Part shown: piece after piece, positions 1-12,357 of the stretch
Layout: each line of letters opens with the position of its first letter
Position numbering within the stretch: position 1 is the first letter of the stretch
Assembly (NCBI GenBank): GCA_032622095.1
Contig: CP136064.1
Coordinates: 195,455,948-195,519,947, forward strand
Source: Siphonodentalium dalli
Taxonomy: Eukaryota > Mollusca > Scaphopoda > Gadilida > Siphonodentaliidae
Reading direction: 5' to 3'
DNA: 64,000 nucleotides
Position numbers and translations under genes: made by a program
The notes under the pieces: model-generated
What the model was told of the DNA's origin: nothing
What the model saw: the letters and a program-made list of their open reading frames with translations, nothing else
Databases searched by the model: none

Positions 1-1268
1 ACTACTGCCCGATATAATCCATTTTTGGTTTCAGTAAGGTCTATATTTGGATAAAAATACTATAAGAAACGCTGTGTTTTACACATATACATATATATAG
101 GAATCAGGGAGCTAAATGTGTTCTAGAGTCGGGGAACGAGTACACCGTGGAATGCTAAAGGTGAAGGTAACTGAAGAATGACCTTCACCTGATACATGCG
201 ACACGTTATTAAAGGATGACATCGCGTTTATTTGATTTGTACATCATATCTAAATAATTTAAACTAGTGAATGAATGGGGGAATGGATTTTTGTGAGCGG
301 GAAATTTATTTAACTAGCTGCTGTAGGATAGCCCTGTCGTACACTTGGGGATTTATTTTAAAAAGTAAACACATGACCTATGATTTTTCTACCATTTTCG
401 TGATCAACTGGTGTCAATCTCGCCGGGTAAACATCACTGATATGGCCTGCAGGCTTCAATTCAGTGAATTTGGCCGAAACGTTAACACTGTCGCCTATGG
501 GAAACCATTAGTTCCGTGACTCCTAAATAGATACACAACGTCAAACTCCATACAGCGCCCTCTATACGCTATCGCTGCGATATAATTATGTATCTCAGCG
601 GAGCGATGGGAGATAACTCTGCCTGGAGTTTGACACAATGTATACTGCCATGTCCCGATCATGGTGGTAGTCCGCCACTCATATATTCGACAGGGGTTTG
701 GCGGGGTCGCTATCATCTCGTTAGCGTTCATTCCGTACTAGTAGGCTTCATTGTGGGATGGACTAAATGCCGTATAGACTTCGCTTGAGTGGGTGTGGGT
801 GTGGTGGTGGTGCTTATCCTCGCTTCCTGCACTACCGGCTTCTGCTCTATACCCTCCCGCTTGAGCGAGAACAGACACCTCATTCACAACATTGTGTTGT
901 GTTTGTTCCATTTTCTGGGCTGTTGTCACCACTATTTGGGTATGTACTAAGGCGATATGTTATATGACCTGATGCTAGCGCACAATCGGTCCGTTTCTCC
1001 ATCTGTCAGCCCCCTCCCCTTTTTGGCGGGATCGAATTGAATGTGGCCACCACATACATTTCGTCTTTGACGCTTTGGGGTGTATGTGACCAAAAAAGGG
1101 GATTCACCAAAAACAAGGATTCTGAAGATCCATAAACATGTTTTCGACTACCTGTTGCGTTATTGATAAATAAAAGGTAGTATAGCTTATAATAATTTGA
1201 TACAAATTTAGTGTATGCCGTAAACTAAGTTACGAATTTCCGTATAACGACGTAATCAAATTAATTGC
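1..1268. other. gene-free stretch, nothing recognised
   Basis: Short open frames only, without family signature. No clear internal duplication or terminal repeat was seen. It contains a short GT/GGTGGT-rich patch near 790-815. Confidence 0.5.
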
Positions 1269-1820
1269 ATGGATTGAACAACATGTGGCACACATCGGGT
1301 GAAAAAATGGATTGAACAACATGTGGCACACATCGGGTAAAAATAAGGATTAACTGTCATGTGGACTGTTTTTATGGAGATGTCACGGTTACATCTCCAT
1401 AAAAACAGTCCACATGACAGTTAATCCTTATATTTATATACATTTAGCGAAAAAGCCACTTTTGTAAATGTATTTAAATCGAAAAGTGTATCGTGACAAA
1501 ACCAGCACAAAATATACCATAGCACCCTTGGCAAAAGTTAACAGGAACAATTTCTCTTTATATTGAAACCCGATGATTTATTAAGTCAATCCTGCGCGAG
1601 TCCAAATGCGCCCAAAACATTATGCGTTCGTCTTTCCCAAACCTATGACGCGTCGATGTAATTATGAGCCTGGTGTTATGAGCTGTTGCGCGTTCACCGA
1701 GAAATAACTGCAACTAGCCACGTGGGCGCCGACCAATCAGAATGCTGGATTTAGTGATAATCACACCTAGTATGTAAATATAATGGATTGAACAACATGT
1801 GGCACACATCTGGTAAAACA
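1269..1820. repeat. 37-38 bp direct repeats, two before and one after an inserted element
   Basis: A unit starting ATGGATTGAACAACATGTGG occurs at 1269, 1307 and 1783. The first two are adjacent. The third lies just beyond the hairpin-ended element at 1344-1768, so that element appears to sit inside a former tandem array of this unit. Confidence 0.8.
1344..1768 (+). mobile_element. hairpin-ended non-autonomous element, copy 1
   Basis: It begins with a perfect 40-bp inverted repeat (1344-1383 and 1391-1430, 7-nt loop; TAAGGATTAACTGTCATGTG inward). The element then continues with unique sequence to about 1768, where similarity to copy 2 ends. Copy 2 is at 12358-12850 in the opposite orientation and has a longer hairpin, so this copy has probably lost the hairpin centre. 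No coding capacity is seen. The superfamily is unknown. Confidence 0.75.
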
Positions 1821-2552
1821 TGTGTCGATACATATATATATGTGGGCACACGCTGAATATTCAATAAAACCAATACATATCTGGGACAAGATGCATATAA
1901 TGTAACATTTCATTTGATACATTTGCCTGAAAATTGTATTAGAATATATCGATGACAAGCGTTCTATTTACTGAATTCCGGTTTTGCCGCCATCCGTAGA
2001 ATATGTTTATTCCCGTCGAGTCGTACTCCCGTCGTAATCAGTAGACAGTGAAAGTTGCCATATTTCGGTAACTAATCTCGAAATAGAAACTGATATAATG
2101 TGATACGTCGACTTTGTGATATGCCCTATATATATGGCAAATAAGTTAGCGACGATAAATCACTACACATTTGTTTGTTTGTTTTTATAAAAAATTTTTA
2201 TCTGCTTGTTTAAAAAAAAAAATTGCCATGATACTCACATTAAAGAAAGAAACGAAACATATCAAGAAATATATAGTTTTCTCCATTTCCGGATGGACTA
2301 ATCTCAATCGCAATGATATATATATATGTGTACACATAAACATACACCTTTGATAGTATAAAATCGTACTATCAGCTTATCTCACACCTTTGGTCATATT
2401 TCTTGATGAAAGATTGGCTCAGATAAACCAACTGAGGTGATTTTTTATCACAGCAACTTATAAATTGAGATTCGAATATATGTTTGCGCGATAAGAGTAC
2501 ACAAACGCTTTATCGTTGAAACACCGAGGTTCAACTGAGGACAGTGCAACCC
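1821..2552. other. gene-free stretch, nothing recognised
   Basis: AT-rich DNA with poly-A and TATATA tracts. No gene signature and no copy elsewhere in the window was noticed. Confidence 0.4.
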
Positions 2553-3073
2553 AGAGACGTGGCAACAGGGGGGGGGGGTGTCTCACCCACCCAACTTTGG
2601 TCAAACTTTTGCCACAACATTAGTTGGAAATTTCACACCAATAATAGGTTGAAAATGTTCTTGTAGTTTGATTTTCAAACAATTTATTAGGGGAAATTAA
2701 TTGTTTTTGGACCAGTATTTGCATATTTTCCTATTTTTGGTAAAAGTTTTGGACTGAAATGGTCATCAGTTGGAAATTTTCGAACCTTAGGGGTTGACAG
2801 GTTGGAAATATCCAACACTTGGAAAGTTTGTGTCCTGATCCCTCCCCCGTGGTCAGTCAAAACTGCTAGTTAATTTAAGAAAACAATATTGTCTTACATG
2901 TGGTCAACATTGTCATTGGAATTGTCATCAGTTGGAATTTTTCCATCAGTTGGCAATTTACAACTCTAGAAAGACTTGAGGCTAGTCTAGATGCTAGGAT
3001 TTTGTGATTTTCTTGTTCAGATTTCAAAATTTTCGTACTCCGGCCCGAACCATGGTAGGGCCTGGTGTGCCCT
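2553..3073 (+). repeat. dispersed repeat, ACGTGGC / TTGGAAA family, long copy
   Basis: It starts AGAGACGTGGCAACAGG with a G-run, then GTGTCTCACCCACC, and carries repeated TTGGAAA / AGTTGGAAATTT motifs before ending near CCATGGTAGGGCCTGG. Related copies are at 6787-6860, 22284-22615, 34354-34640 and 47057-47478. A diverged copy lies inside the element at 3074-5242 (about 3829-4090). The 47057 copy ends in CCCGTCCCTG, roughly complementary to the start, so the family may have terminal inverted repeats. Confidence 0.7.
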
Positions 3074-5242
3074 GGGGCCTGTACTATATATTCCCAATAG
3101 CCGTGTTTGAACACGCGGAGAACGTTCCTCGGTAATTTCCTAGTCTTGTAAAGCGAGACTTGTGTTCTTTAGTACTCGAGTAATTGTATTCTTGTAAATG
3201 CCTTGCATTGTATATTGGAATTTAACAATAGTCGATTACCTTTTGTTCACACCATACATGTACATCGTTGTGAACTGACTTATATAATATTCTCGGAAAG
3301 CCATTCTGTAACTGGGAATCATTTCAGCAGCAAGCTGCTCTGTTTTTGGGGTGAATGGAGTGCCCTAAAGCTGCATTTTTTTGTTATTCTATAGTACGCG
3401 AATTGTCTATCTTGGGGAAAAACACGAACTCGCTTGACGGGCTGATAAATTACCAACTTAGGGAGTTCCATAGTACAGAAATAACACAGCATCGGGTAGA
3501 ACACGGTGTTAAAATTACAAGTATACGAGGCTGAATTGGTGGTTGTCACCGCAATGAAACGCGTGCGAATGTCGATATGTCGGATTATCGCATGGTGTAT
3601 TGCGTACTTATGCATTAACCCTTTGTCGTCGTGCGAAGTTTCACGGGGTCAATACAATCGATGTCATATTGGGATGCTGGGTTCAAATTACGCATGGGCG
3701 TATATAGATATATTTTGAGATGTGGTTCACAAACAGAGACAAATTGCCATTGATAAATAAGTGTTTCCACATAAATCATGTTGTGACAGGGGCGATTCTC
3801 ACCAAAATACTCAACAATTGGGAATTTCATGCAGGGAGAGGTGTCGATGGGGGTTGGCGCATCACCATAATCTTCGTCCCAAAGTTCATGATGATTGAAT
3901 TATGGAGTTAATATTTTATGGCAATCAGTTGAGAAGTTTCGATCGATTGGAGTTGTTGGGTTGGAGATATCTAACAGTTGGAAATCTTGAGTAACCATTG
4001 CAGAATTTCAACCGAATTGGTGCAAATATAGTTTTCCGGACTCGGAAATAATATCTGGTTCAACGGATGGAGGTGCACTCGGGCAGCGGAGACATTATAC
4101 ATTAATGTTACCGCGATTCCATGGTAGAAAATGGCACGGAATTTGAACATTAAGACTGGAGAATAGGTTGTAGTCATTACAGTGGCTAAATTTTCCAGCT
4201 AATATAACTGCAAATTATACTTTATACCATTAGTATGATGTTTTCCTACATTTAGTATAATTTTGGTTGTAAAATCTAAGTTTCTCCTTAAACAAAAAGT
4301 AACACCAACCCTTTGGAAAATATACTTGAATTATATATATTTGCACCCTTTCCACTTGGAAATATTTGTATCAGTCTGTTATCTCCGGCAATTCGTTTTT
4401 TTTTAATTACATTGTACATGTATCGAAATCGTATGTATACGACATCCAGTTAAAAGTTTCCCTGCTCAATCTGACACCATATAATCACCATGTGTAGGTT
4501 TTTTCTGTCGGTGGGGTTTATTTGTGATCACTCTATCCGTCTCTATCCCTTTGTGTTCGTACATACATCATTAAATATATTTGACCATGAACCATGTAAA
4601 TACAAGGAAAGCCAGGAAAAGCTATATATATAGGCTCCTATGATGTAGGTCAATAAAACATCTATCTCTTATAAAGAGCGTTTTCGCTTATGATATTTTG
4701 TACTCGTGTCCAGCGTAAAATGTTGTAAGCGTTTGTGTATTTTCGCGATGCTTTTGCCATTGGGATGATGGTGCTTGCAAGTAGTTTTCATGTTCCCCAT
4801 TTCCTATCATAACATTAACTTTACACAGCACATGGACATTTGGGTTCAGATATGAATAGATTGGGGTGGGGTGTCACGTTATACGTACATTGAATTCCAT
4901 ATATTCCGCTCTAATATGCAATCAATGTGGGATAACACATAGATGTAACTTTATACATCAACTAAACCACTCGCCAACTGACTCAAATAGGCATTATATT
5001 AATTATTAATTATATTAATTACAATATGCATTCATGTATAATATTAGAGTAAGTTCCATTTACCCATTAACAAGTGTTCGCCCCCACGCGCAGCAAACGG
5101 AGATCTATAGTACTGGATTTTGTCTGTTCTTGTAAATGACGGGGAATCGCATGCACACACTTGTAAATTGCCGGTATCCATAGTACTCGACACGTTCCCG
5201 ACAGTCAAAACACGGCTATTGGGAATCTATAGTACAGGGCCC
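3074..5242 (+). mobile_element. GGGGCCTGTACTATA-end element, copy 1 (left foldback arm)
   Basis: The left end GGGGCCTGTACTATATATTC and the complement of the right end GGGCCCTGTACTATAGATTC agree over about 35 bp including CCAATAGCCGTGTTT. Subterminal motifs ATAGTACTCGA and TTCTTGTAAATG recur at both ends. The body is the inverted counterpart of 7907-9879. Open frames (for example 3319-3615 minus and 3720-3911 plus) match no transposase I know, so it is probably non-autonomous. No target-site duplication is evident; the next element begins one base later. Confidence 0.85.
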
Positions 5243-5243
5243 A

Positions 5244-5854
5244 GGGGCCTGTACTATAGATTTACAATTGCCGTGTTTGAACAGGTGTACAAGGTTATGG
5301 GAGGTACACAGGAGGCGTGAAGTGCAATAGACCACTGTATTGTACTAGAGTAGATTATACCCGTGTGCTCATTACTAATGGGTGATTGGGTTTGATCAGA
5401 ATGGTATTCAATATAATACTCCAGCTATTTTGAATGACAACCCAACTAGAAATTGAAATACATCTTAAAACTTGAATTGTTGGAACAGACGATAACCACT
5501 GATGACATATAACACAATGCACGAACGGTTGCGGCGTACTCACTGAGCGATTATTTAAAGGATACCGGTTACCACTAATACAATTGAACACGGATTACCC
5601 ATGCACTAGCGATAACATATCAATGAGTGTCTCCGAGGAATAATTTTGTTCATTGGTCAATCAAGTCACATGTGGTAAACCTATTATTTTATTGGCCACC
5701 ATGCATGTAAACGAGGCGTTGCAAGAAGTCGCCTTTTCGCTGTAAGAATAAGAGTGGAGCCTGATGTCTATGGTAATCGACACCTTCTGTGTGCCCCACA
5801 TAACCTTGTACACGTGTTCAAACACGGCAATTGTAAATCTATAGTACAGGCCCC
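5244..5854. mobile_element. GGGGCCTGTACTATA-end element, short copy (611 bp)
   Basis: Long terminal inverted repeats of about 70 bp: GGGGCCTGTACTATAGATTT at the left and its complement at the right, continuing through ACAATTGCCGTGTTTGAACA and GTGTACAAGGTTATG. The ends belong to the same family as the 2-kb elements on either side, but the interior differs. It abuts copy 1, so the junction is itself a palindrome around GGGCCC. Confidence 0.88.
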
Positions 5855-6556
5855 AGGGTCTCCTGGTCTCCTGCCCGTAGTCGTGTGTTTTTGTCAGGAG
5901 TTAGACCACTAGATGTTAGAATTTATGCAATTTTTCAGGTTAAAATATCGGGAATGTTCTCATACCGGGAATATAGAACCATGGTTTATTAGGCCTGAGC
6001 ACTGAGCACTGAGGTGTAAGGGGTGCAAATGGAATTATGCAAAACTTGTGCCTGGTGTGATAATTCAAGGATTAAAGGGGGTGCAGTTTCCCAAGGTGGA
6101 CACCCCCCGAACAGAGATCCTCTAGCCACGTCCCTGTCAGACAGTATGCGTGTGTTCGTGCGTGCCTGTATGAGTCTGTATGAATGTGTGTCAAACTTGT
6201 TTTCACAGTAGTTGTAAATTATGAATGAATAGACACACGCAGTGTGTGGAAACACTACATGTTTAGGGGATTCCCTATCAGGTTCATTCAGTGTGTTGAT
6301 TCGTAATTCCGTTGTGACCAAATACTTTGTTGTGTGGCAAGTTGTGTTACGAGTCTGTGTGGTAATGTGGTAAACCGAAGACGATATTTCTGGACATAAA
6401 GCCCCCCCCCCCCCAAAAAAAACAGTCCCATTCCCATCAACGAATAGAGAGTATATTAGTATTTGATGTGTGGGTTGTCAATTAAAATATTGTTTTGTGG
6501 GACTTTATATCTGTCCAGTAATTGTATATAGATCGGATAGCCCCAGGGTGGGAACA
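5855..6556. other. intergenic, with a fragment of the ACGTGGC family at about 5985-6136
   Basis: The minus strand from 6136 reads CAGGGACGTGGCTAGAGG, the start of a family also seen at 45471. The rest shows only a C8-9/A7 run near 6402 and no gene. Confidence 0.55.
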
Positions 6557-6786
6557 GTACGTTAGTCCAAGGGTTCGATTACAGGCCGAGGTACAGTGCG
6601 TTAGTCCGAGCCACTCTGATGGTTCAATAGTCAGAGGGTTCGACAGTCCGAGGGTTCAACAGTCCGATGGGTTCAATAGTCCGAAGGTTCATGCAATAGT
6701 CCGATACTCCGAGCGTTTAATAGTCCGATGATACTATAGTCCGAGGGTGCGACAGTCCGAGGGTTCAATATTCCGAGGGTCCTTTA
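6557..6786. repeat. minisatellite, AGTCCGAGGGTTC unit
   Basis: About twelve degenerate units of 14-20 bp built on AGTCCGAGGGTTCGAC / AATAGTCCGAGGG. They run directly into a fragment of the ACGTGGC family at 6787-6860. Confidence 0.85.
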
Positions 6787-6860
6787 GCGGGACGTGGCGA
6801 CAGGGGATTTGTGGGTCTCACCCACAACTTTGCTCAAACTTCACAACAGTTGGCATGCAA

Positions 6861-7906
6861 TAGACCAGCGTTACAGTCTTTTAGAAACAAAATAAGTCAA
6901 ATTCAGCTTGCAAGTTTTTGCATGTGTATATTATAGGAAAAATACGCAGGACATTCCAAGCTTTACATACCATTTCTACATGTATATATATCTAACGATC
7001 TAATCGGCTATATGCAATGAGTGACCGACCGTCGTTTAATATACTATATACACCCCTTCAGCCAATATGATGACAAGTTTGAGCGTATATACATGTATAT
7101 AAGATCGCAAGTGGGTATACTGCGCGGATTTTATCTGGGGATGGTTGGATTTTACCATTGGGTTCTTTATAACCGAGTCGTTACTACACGTGGGTCCATA
7201 GATGGACAAAACATTAGTACATTATACACGAGCACGACGACACACAGTGATATGCCATATATCCTCACATACAACGATAGATTAAATTAAAAACATCTGA
7301 TCAATTGCAATCTGGAGATTAATAGCTGTAAATATAAACAGAATGGTGTGGTGTGGGATAATAACCAGGTGTGAGATGATAACATTATAGTTTACACTTT
7401 AGTTTAGACTGTTTACAGTTTAGTAAAGAGATTGTTTGTGTGCTGAGAGATAATTAATGATTCCATGAGAAAATAAACTATTTAATTCAAACTTACTTGA
7501 AACGTACACGGTTCATTCAAGCTTCCAAATTGATTGACAATGACATGAATCAATTGAATGAATGATCACGATATCGGATGACAGATGCTGTCAGTGTCAG
7601 ACATGAATGATTCGATTCCCCGACACTGGAGTCTGGAGACAGTCACAATAAAAAAAAAGTCGTTATATTGGCGGAAAGTGATAACGATTTGATAAAATAT
7701 TCGTTGCAACAACATCTATAAAATGCAATTATTCTTCTCGCTTTTGCATTTAAATTCTTATCATGTTAATTTTGTTATAAAACTTATGCTAACAATGTTG
7801 GCACGTTTACATGACAATAAATCATTAAGAGTTATTTGCTTGTCATTGAACCATAATTCTGGACTTGTTTGTATTTTATTACAAATCAAGTGCTCCCCAG
7901 AGTGCA
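6861..7906. other. foldback loop, gene-free
   Basis: This lies between the two facing 2-kb elements. No recognised coding sequence. Some TTTACA/TTTAG-rich imperfect repeats are near 7390-7430. Confidence 0.4.
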
Positions 7907-9879
7907 GGGGCCTATACTATAGAATTACAATTGCCGTGTTTCTCCACGTGGACAAACTGTCGAATACTATGGATACGATAATTTACAAGTGTGTGCGACT
8001 CCCCGTCATTTACAAGAACAGACAAAATCCAGTACTATGGATCTTCGTTTTCTACGCGTGGAGGCGAACGCTTGTTAATGGGTAAAGGGAACTTACTCTA
8101 ATATTATACATAAATGGATATAGTAATGCCTATATATATTTGAGTCATTTGGCGAGTGGTTTAGTGGATGTATAAATCAATGTTATGATAGGCAATGGGG
8201 AACACGAAAACTACTTGCGTGCACCATAATCCCAATGGCACAAGCATCGCGAAAATACACAAACGATTACAACATTTTTCGCTGAACACGAGTACAAAAT
8301 ATCGTAAGCGAAAACGCTCTTTATAAGAGATAGATGTTTTATTGACCAACATCATAGAAGACAATATATAGCTTTTCATGACTTTCCTTGTATTTACATG
8401 GTTCATGGTCAAATATATTTAACGATGTATGTACGAACACAAAGGGATAGAGACGGATAGAGTGATCACAAATAAACCCCATCGACAGAAAACCCTACAC
8501 ATGGTGATTATAGTGTCAGATTGAGCAGGGAATTTTTAACTGGTTGTCGTATACGCACGATTTCGATACATGTGCAATGTAATTGAAAACAAACTGAATT
8601 GCCGGAGATAATAGGCTGATACAAATATTTCCAAGTTAAAAGGGTGAAAATATATATTTCAAGTATATTTTCCAAAGGGTCGGTGTAACTTTTTGTTTAA
8701 GTAGAAACTTAGATTTAACAACCAAAATTACACTGAATGTAGGAAAACATCATACTAGTAGTATAAATTATAATTTGCAGTTACATTAGCTGGAAAATTT
8801 AGTCATTGTAATGATTATAACCTATTCTCCAGTCTTAATTTTTAAATTCAGTGCCATTTGCTACCATGGAATCGCGGTAACATTCACGTATAAGGTCTCC
8901 GCTGCCCGAGTACACCTCCTCCCTGAACCAGAAAACTATATTTGCACCCCATTCGGTTGAAATTCTACAATGGTTACTCAAGATTTCCAACTGTTAGAAA
9001 TCCCCAAACCAACAATTCCAACCGATCGAAACTTCTCAAACTAATTGCCATTTACCCCATAAATCAATCATCACTAACTTTGGGACGAAGATTATTGTGA
9101 TGCGCCAACACCCATTGAACGTCCCTGCGTGACATTCCCAATTGTTGAGTATATTTTGATGAGAATCGCCCCCGTCACAACATAATTTATGTGCAAACCC
9201 TTATCTATCAAAGCCAATTTGTCTATGTTTATGAACCCCATCTCAAAATATATCTATCTACGCCCATGCGTAATTTGAACCCATCATCTCAATATGACTA
9301 CGATTTTATTGACCCGGTGAAACTTCGCACGTCGAGAAAGGGTTAATGCATGAGTGCGCAATACACAAAGCGATAATCCGACATATCGACATTCGCACGC
9401 GTTTCATTGCGGTGACAACCACTAATTCAGCCTCGTATACTTGTAATGTTAACACCGTGTTCTACCCGATTTGTGTTATGTCTGTACTATGGAACGCCCT
9501 AAGTTGGTAATTTATCAGCCCGTCAAGCGAGTTCTTGTTTTTCCCCAAGTTAGACAATTCGAGTACTATAGAATAACAAAAAGATGCAGCGTTGGGACAC
9601 TCCAGACACCACAAAAACCGAGCAGCTTGCTGCTGAAATGAATCCCAGTTACAGAATGGCTCTCCCAGAACATTATATAAGTCAGTTCACAACTATGTAT
9701 GGTGTGAAAAAGTGTAATCGCCTATTGTTAAATTCCAATATCCAATGCAAGGAATTTACAAGAACACAATTGCTCGAGTACTATAGAACACAAGTCTAGC
9801 TTTACAAGACTGGGAAATTACCGACTAACGCTGTCCACGTGGAGAAACACGGCAATTGTAATTCTATAGTATAGGCCCC
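7907..9879 (-). mobile_element. GGGGCCTGTACTATA-end element, copy 2 (right foldback arm)
   Basis: The left end GGGGCCTATACTATAGAATT and the complement of the right end are near-identical inverted repeats running through CAATTGCCGTGTTTCTCCAC. The interior is the reverse complement of copy 1, with scattered substitutions and small indels; the shared GTAAATGACGGGGA and CGGTGACAACCACTAATTCA segments show it clearly. Copy 1 and copy 2 could pair over nearly 2 kb. No transposase is recognised. Confidence 0.88.
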
Positions 9880-10643
9880 TGGTTCCGACATTACCGTCAC
9901 AGAGAGATAACTCTATATCATTTAGGCCATTCATCTGTCTGGGCATTGTATCGTGAACATGCATGCGTGAATTGGCTTCGCCAACGGTTAACATTACAAA
10001 GCTCTTAATGCACTTAGCGCGTCAATATGCTCTCTAGTTACATTTCAGTATATGTTAACTACGGACACACAAATACATAGTGATTCTGTTTACTTGTCGA
10101 AGACTTTCTATTTCCCGAACCGTGGGATTTCAAGTCAGTGGCGCCAATCAGAACTGAACTCTGCTAGTTTAGTAGCCCCATGCTAGTTAGAAGTGACGAT
10201 TCGAAGCGATTAACGTAATTGCGTTTTGACGTATAATTTTGGGGAAGCATGCAAGCTACCATGCAGGGAATGACATTTCGACGAGACTACGATAGACTAG
10301 GTATATCAGTATGACTCTGAGTGTATGTTGTTTGCACAGACTGGTCACTTTTGTCATGTATTGTTGTGAAACATATAATGCTAACTTTCTTAGCTTCATT
10401 TTATACCAAGTTTGCTCATAGGTATTGCTTTTTCGCTGTAACAAAACACTATTACACAGCTGTGCCGCAGCCTTGATTTCGACAATGTTACGGTAGGCCA
10501 GTTGTTGGCCGAATAATGAAACATCAGGTATCCCGCGAGTGGCGGGGTTAATATATTTGATCGGGGCGAATATCGAGCGTTCGTTAGAAACAACTTCGAA
10601 CTTTTCGAGAACCACACGTTGCCATATTTATCCGTGGTAGACA
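9880..10643. other. gene-free stretch with an unassigned open frame
   Basis: A 119-codon frame on the minus strand at 10256-10615 has no motif I recognise and may be chance. No repeats shared with the rest of the window were noticed. Confidence 0.4.
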
Positions 10644-10731
10644 GTGCTATATGGGAGGCCAAATTCACATTTAATAATGAAGCGCAATTGAATGCGCTTA
10701 AGCGAAAATACCACATATTGTGCTTAAGCAC

Positions 10732-11767
10732 AAATAGGGCATTTACGCTTAAGCGTAATTAATTGCGCTTAAGCGTAATTGTGACTACTATCTAACCTAC
10801 CCATAAACTATTGGCATGACCTGGTGTATCACCTAGCAACACAAGAGGAGCATATTGGGCTAATTTTAACCTGTTTGAATTAGCCTGAGTACTCAACAGT
10901 CAACTGAGAGTATGTGTTCAAAAATGATAATCCCTAATTACATATTATCAGCATTCCAAAGAATTGATGTCTCCTTCCCGGAACTCTAGTAATTTTTTAA
11001 ATAGGGCATTTACGCTTAAGCGTAATTAAAGACACGGTTGGCCTTGGCGGTGGGTATCCTGTGAAAATATCTCCACCCGTCAAAAACCGCCATAAACAGA
11101 AAGAACATCAAAATGTAGATAGACTTTGTCCATATACAAATAAGAAATATCGCATAAACAGTATGTTATGGTCATATGTTTGACCATTGTTATGTAAACA
11201 AAAGCGAAAAAAGTTACTTTTCTGGTGTTTGTTTATATTATGATGGTAAACATAAAGAGCGTTATTTGTTGGTGAATACCTGATATGGAACTAATAAAGA
11301 GCGTTTATGCCATTTGTGTGTGATTAGCCAGTAGCATTGTGATGTCTTCTGTAACACAATCAGGCTCTTGCTTAGGTAACATATAGTAGGTCTTTATGAT
11401 AACATGCTGTTTACGCGATGGTCATGGTATTATATGAACGGAACTGTATGCGTTTTACTGTTTTTCTGTTTACGGTGTTTGGAACAAATATGAATATTTT
11501 CGACAATTAAGGCCGCACGTGCCTTTAATTGCGATTAAGCGTAATTGTGACTACTATCTAACCTACCCATAAACTATTGGCATGACCTGGTGTATCACCT
11601 AGCAACACAGGAGGAGCATATTGGGCTAATTTTAACCTGTTTGAATTAGCCTGAGTACTCAACAGTCAACTGAGAGTATGTGTTCAAAAATGATAATCCC
11701 TTATTACATATTATCAGCATTCCAAAGAATTGATGTCTCCTTCCCGGAACTCTAGTAATTTTTTATA
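10732..11767. repeat. tandem ~267-bp unit, second copy split by a MITE
   Basis: Unit 1 (10732-10998) starts AAATAGGGCATTTACGCTTA. Unit 2 starts at 10999, is interrupted after 30 bases by the MITE at 11030-11524 and resumes to about 11767. The long shared part, from GTGACTACTATCTAACC to GGAACTCTAGTAATTTTTT, is nearly identical. A weakly similar third unit continues to about 12110. Confidence 0.9.
11030..11524 (-). mobile_element. TTAA-flanked MITE, copy 1 (495 bp)
   Basis: It is flanked by TTAA at 11026-11029 and 11525-11528. Ends are AGACACGGTTGGCCTTGG and, complemented, AGGCACGTGCGGCCTTAA. It is the reverse-orientation copy of 60770-61261, sharing the GCGGTGGGTAT, AATAAGAAATATCGCATAAA and AAGAGCGTTTATG segments. 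TTAA duplications are typical of piggyBac and Kolobok superfamilies. No coding capacity. Confidence 0.92.
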
Positions 11768-12114
11768 TGATGTTTTGTAATGTATTTTTGCACAGATATG
11801 GGCCATTACTATGGTCATATACTATAGCATGCATGTGATGTCACTGCATGAGGGCTTGCTTACCTCATATGGTTTACTTATTGACTTAAATCAGGGGAAA
11901 AAACATATTTTCATATTATCAGCATCCCTGTCCCAAAAAATTGGTGTCTCATTCCTGGAGCTTTGGTGTCTCAGTCCTCGAGCTCTAGTTTTGTTTATTA
12001 AATCAGCATCTCTTGCACAAATCTATAGTATTTCCATGGTCATATAGTGTGAAGGTGGTGTCACCGAGGGCTTGCTTCCCTCATATGGTATGCCTGTACA
12101 TGTATACTCGAATA

Positions 12115-12270
12115 TTGAAGAAAATCAAAGTCGCCTCGACTAATACAGAAAGTAATGCTATTGCGAGTTGCCCCAACTAATATATACTAGTACCGAAGAT
12201 AATATAATGCTATCACGAGTCGCTCCAGCTAAAACAGAAGGTGATACTATTGCGAGTCAGCCATTTTGAT
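12115..12270. repeat. three degenerate ~60-bp units
   Basis: The phrase TAATGCTATTGCGAGTTGCC, CTAATACAGAA and variants recur three times. It lies inside the 10650-13035 element. Confidence 0.6.
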
Positions 12271-12357
12271 AAAGAAGTTGGGCTAGCTCCCTACCCATCC
12301 AAATCAATGAATACAAGAGGTGATATGTCAATAGGAGTTAATGTTAAGTTATGTGTT

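Noticed and set aside
6557-6786. tRNA-like B-box words (GGTTCGA) suggesting a tRNA or SINE
   Set aside because: The words belong to a 14-20 bp minisatellite; no A-box at proper distance and no cloverleaf could be drawn.
10256-10615. 119-codon minus-strand frame as a gene
   Set aside because: No recognised motif, overlapped by another frame of similar length, and no splice or regulatory support.
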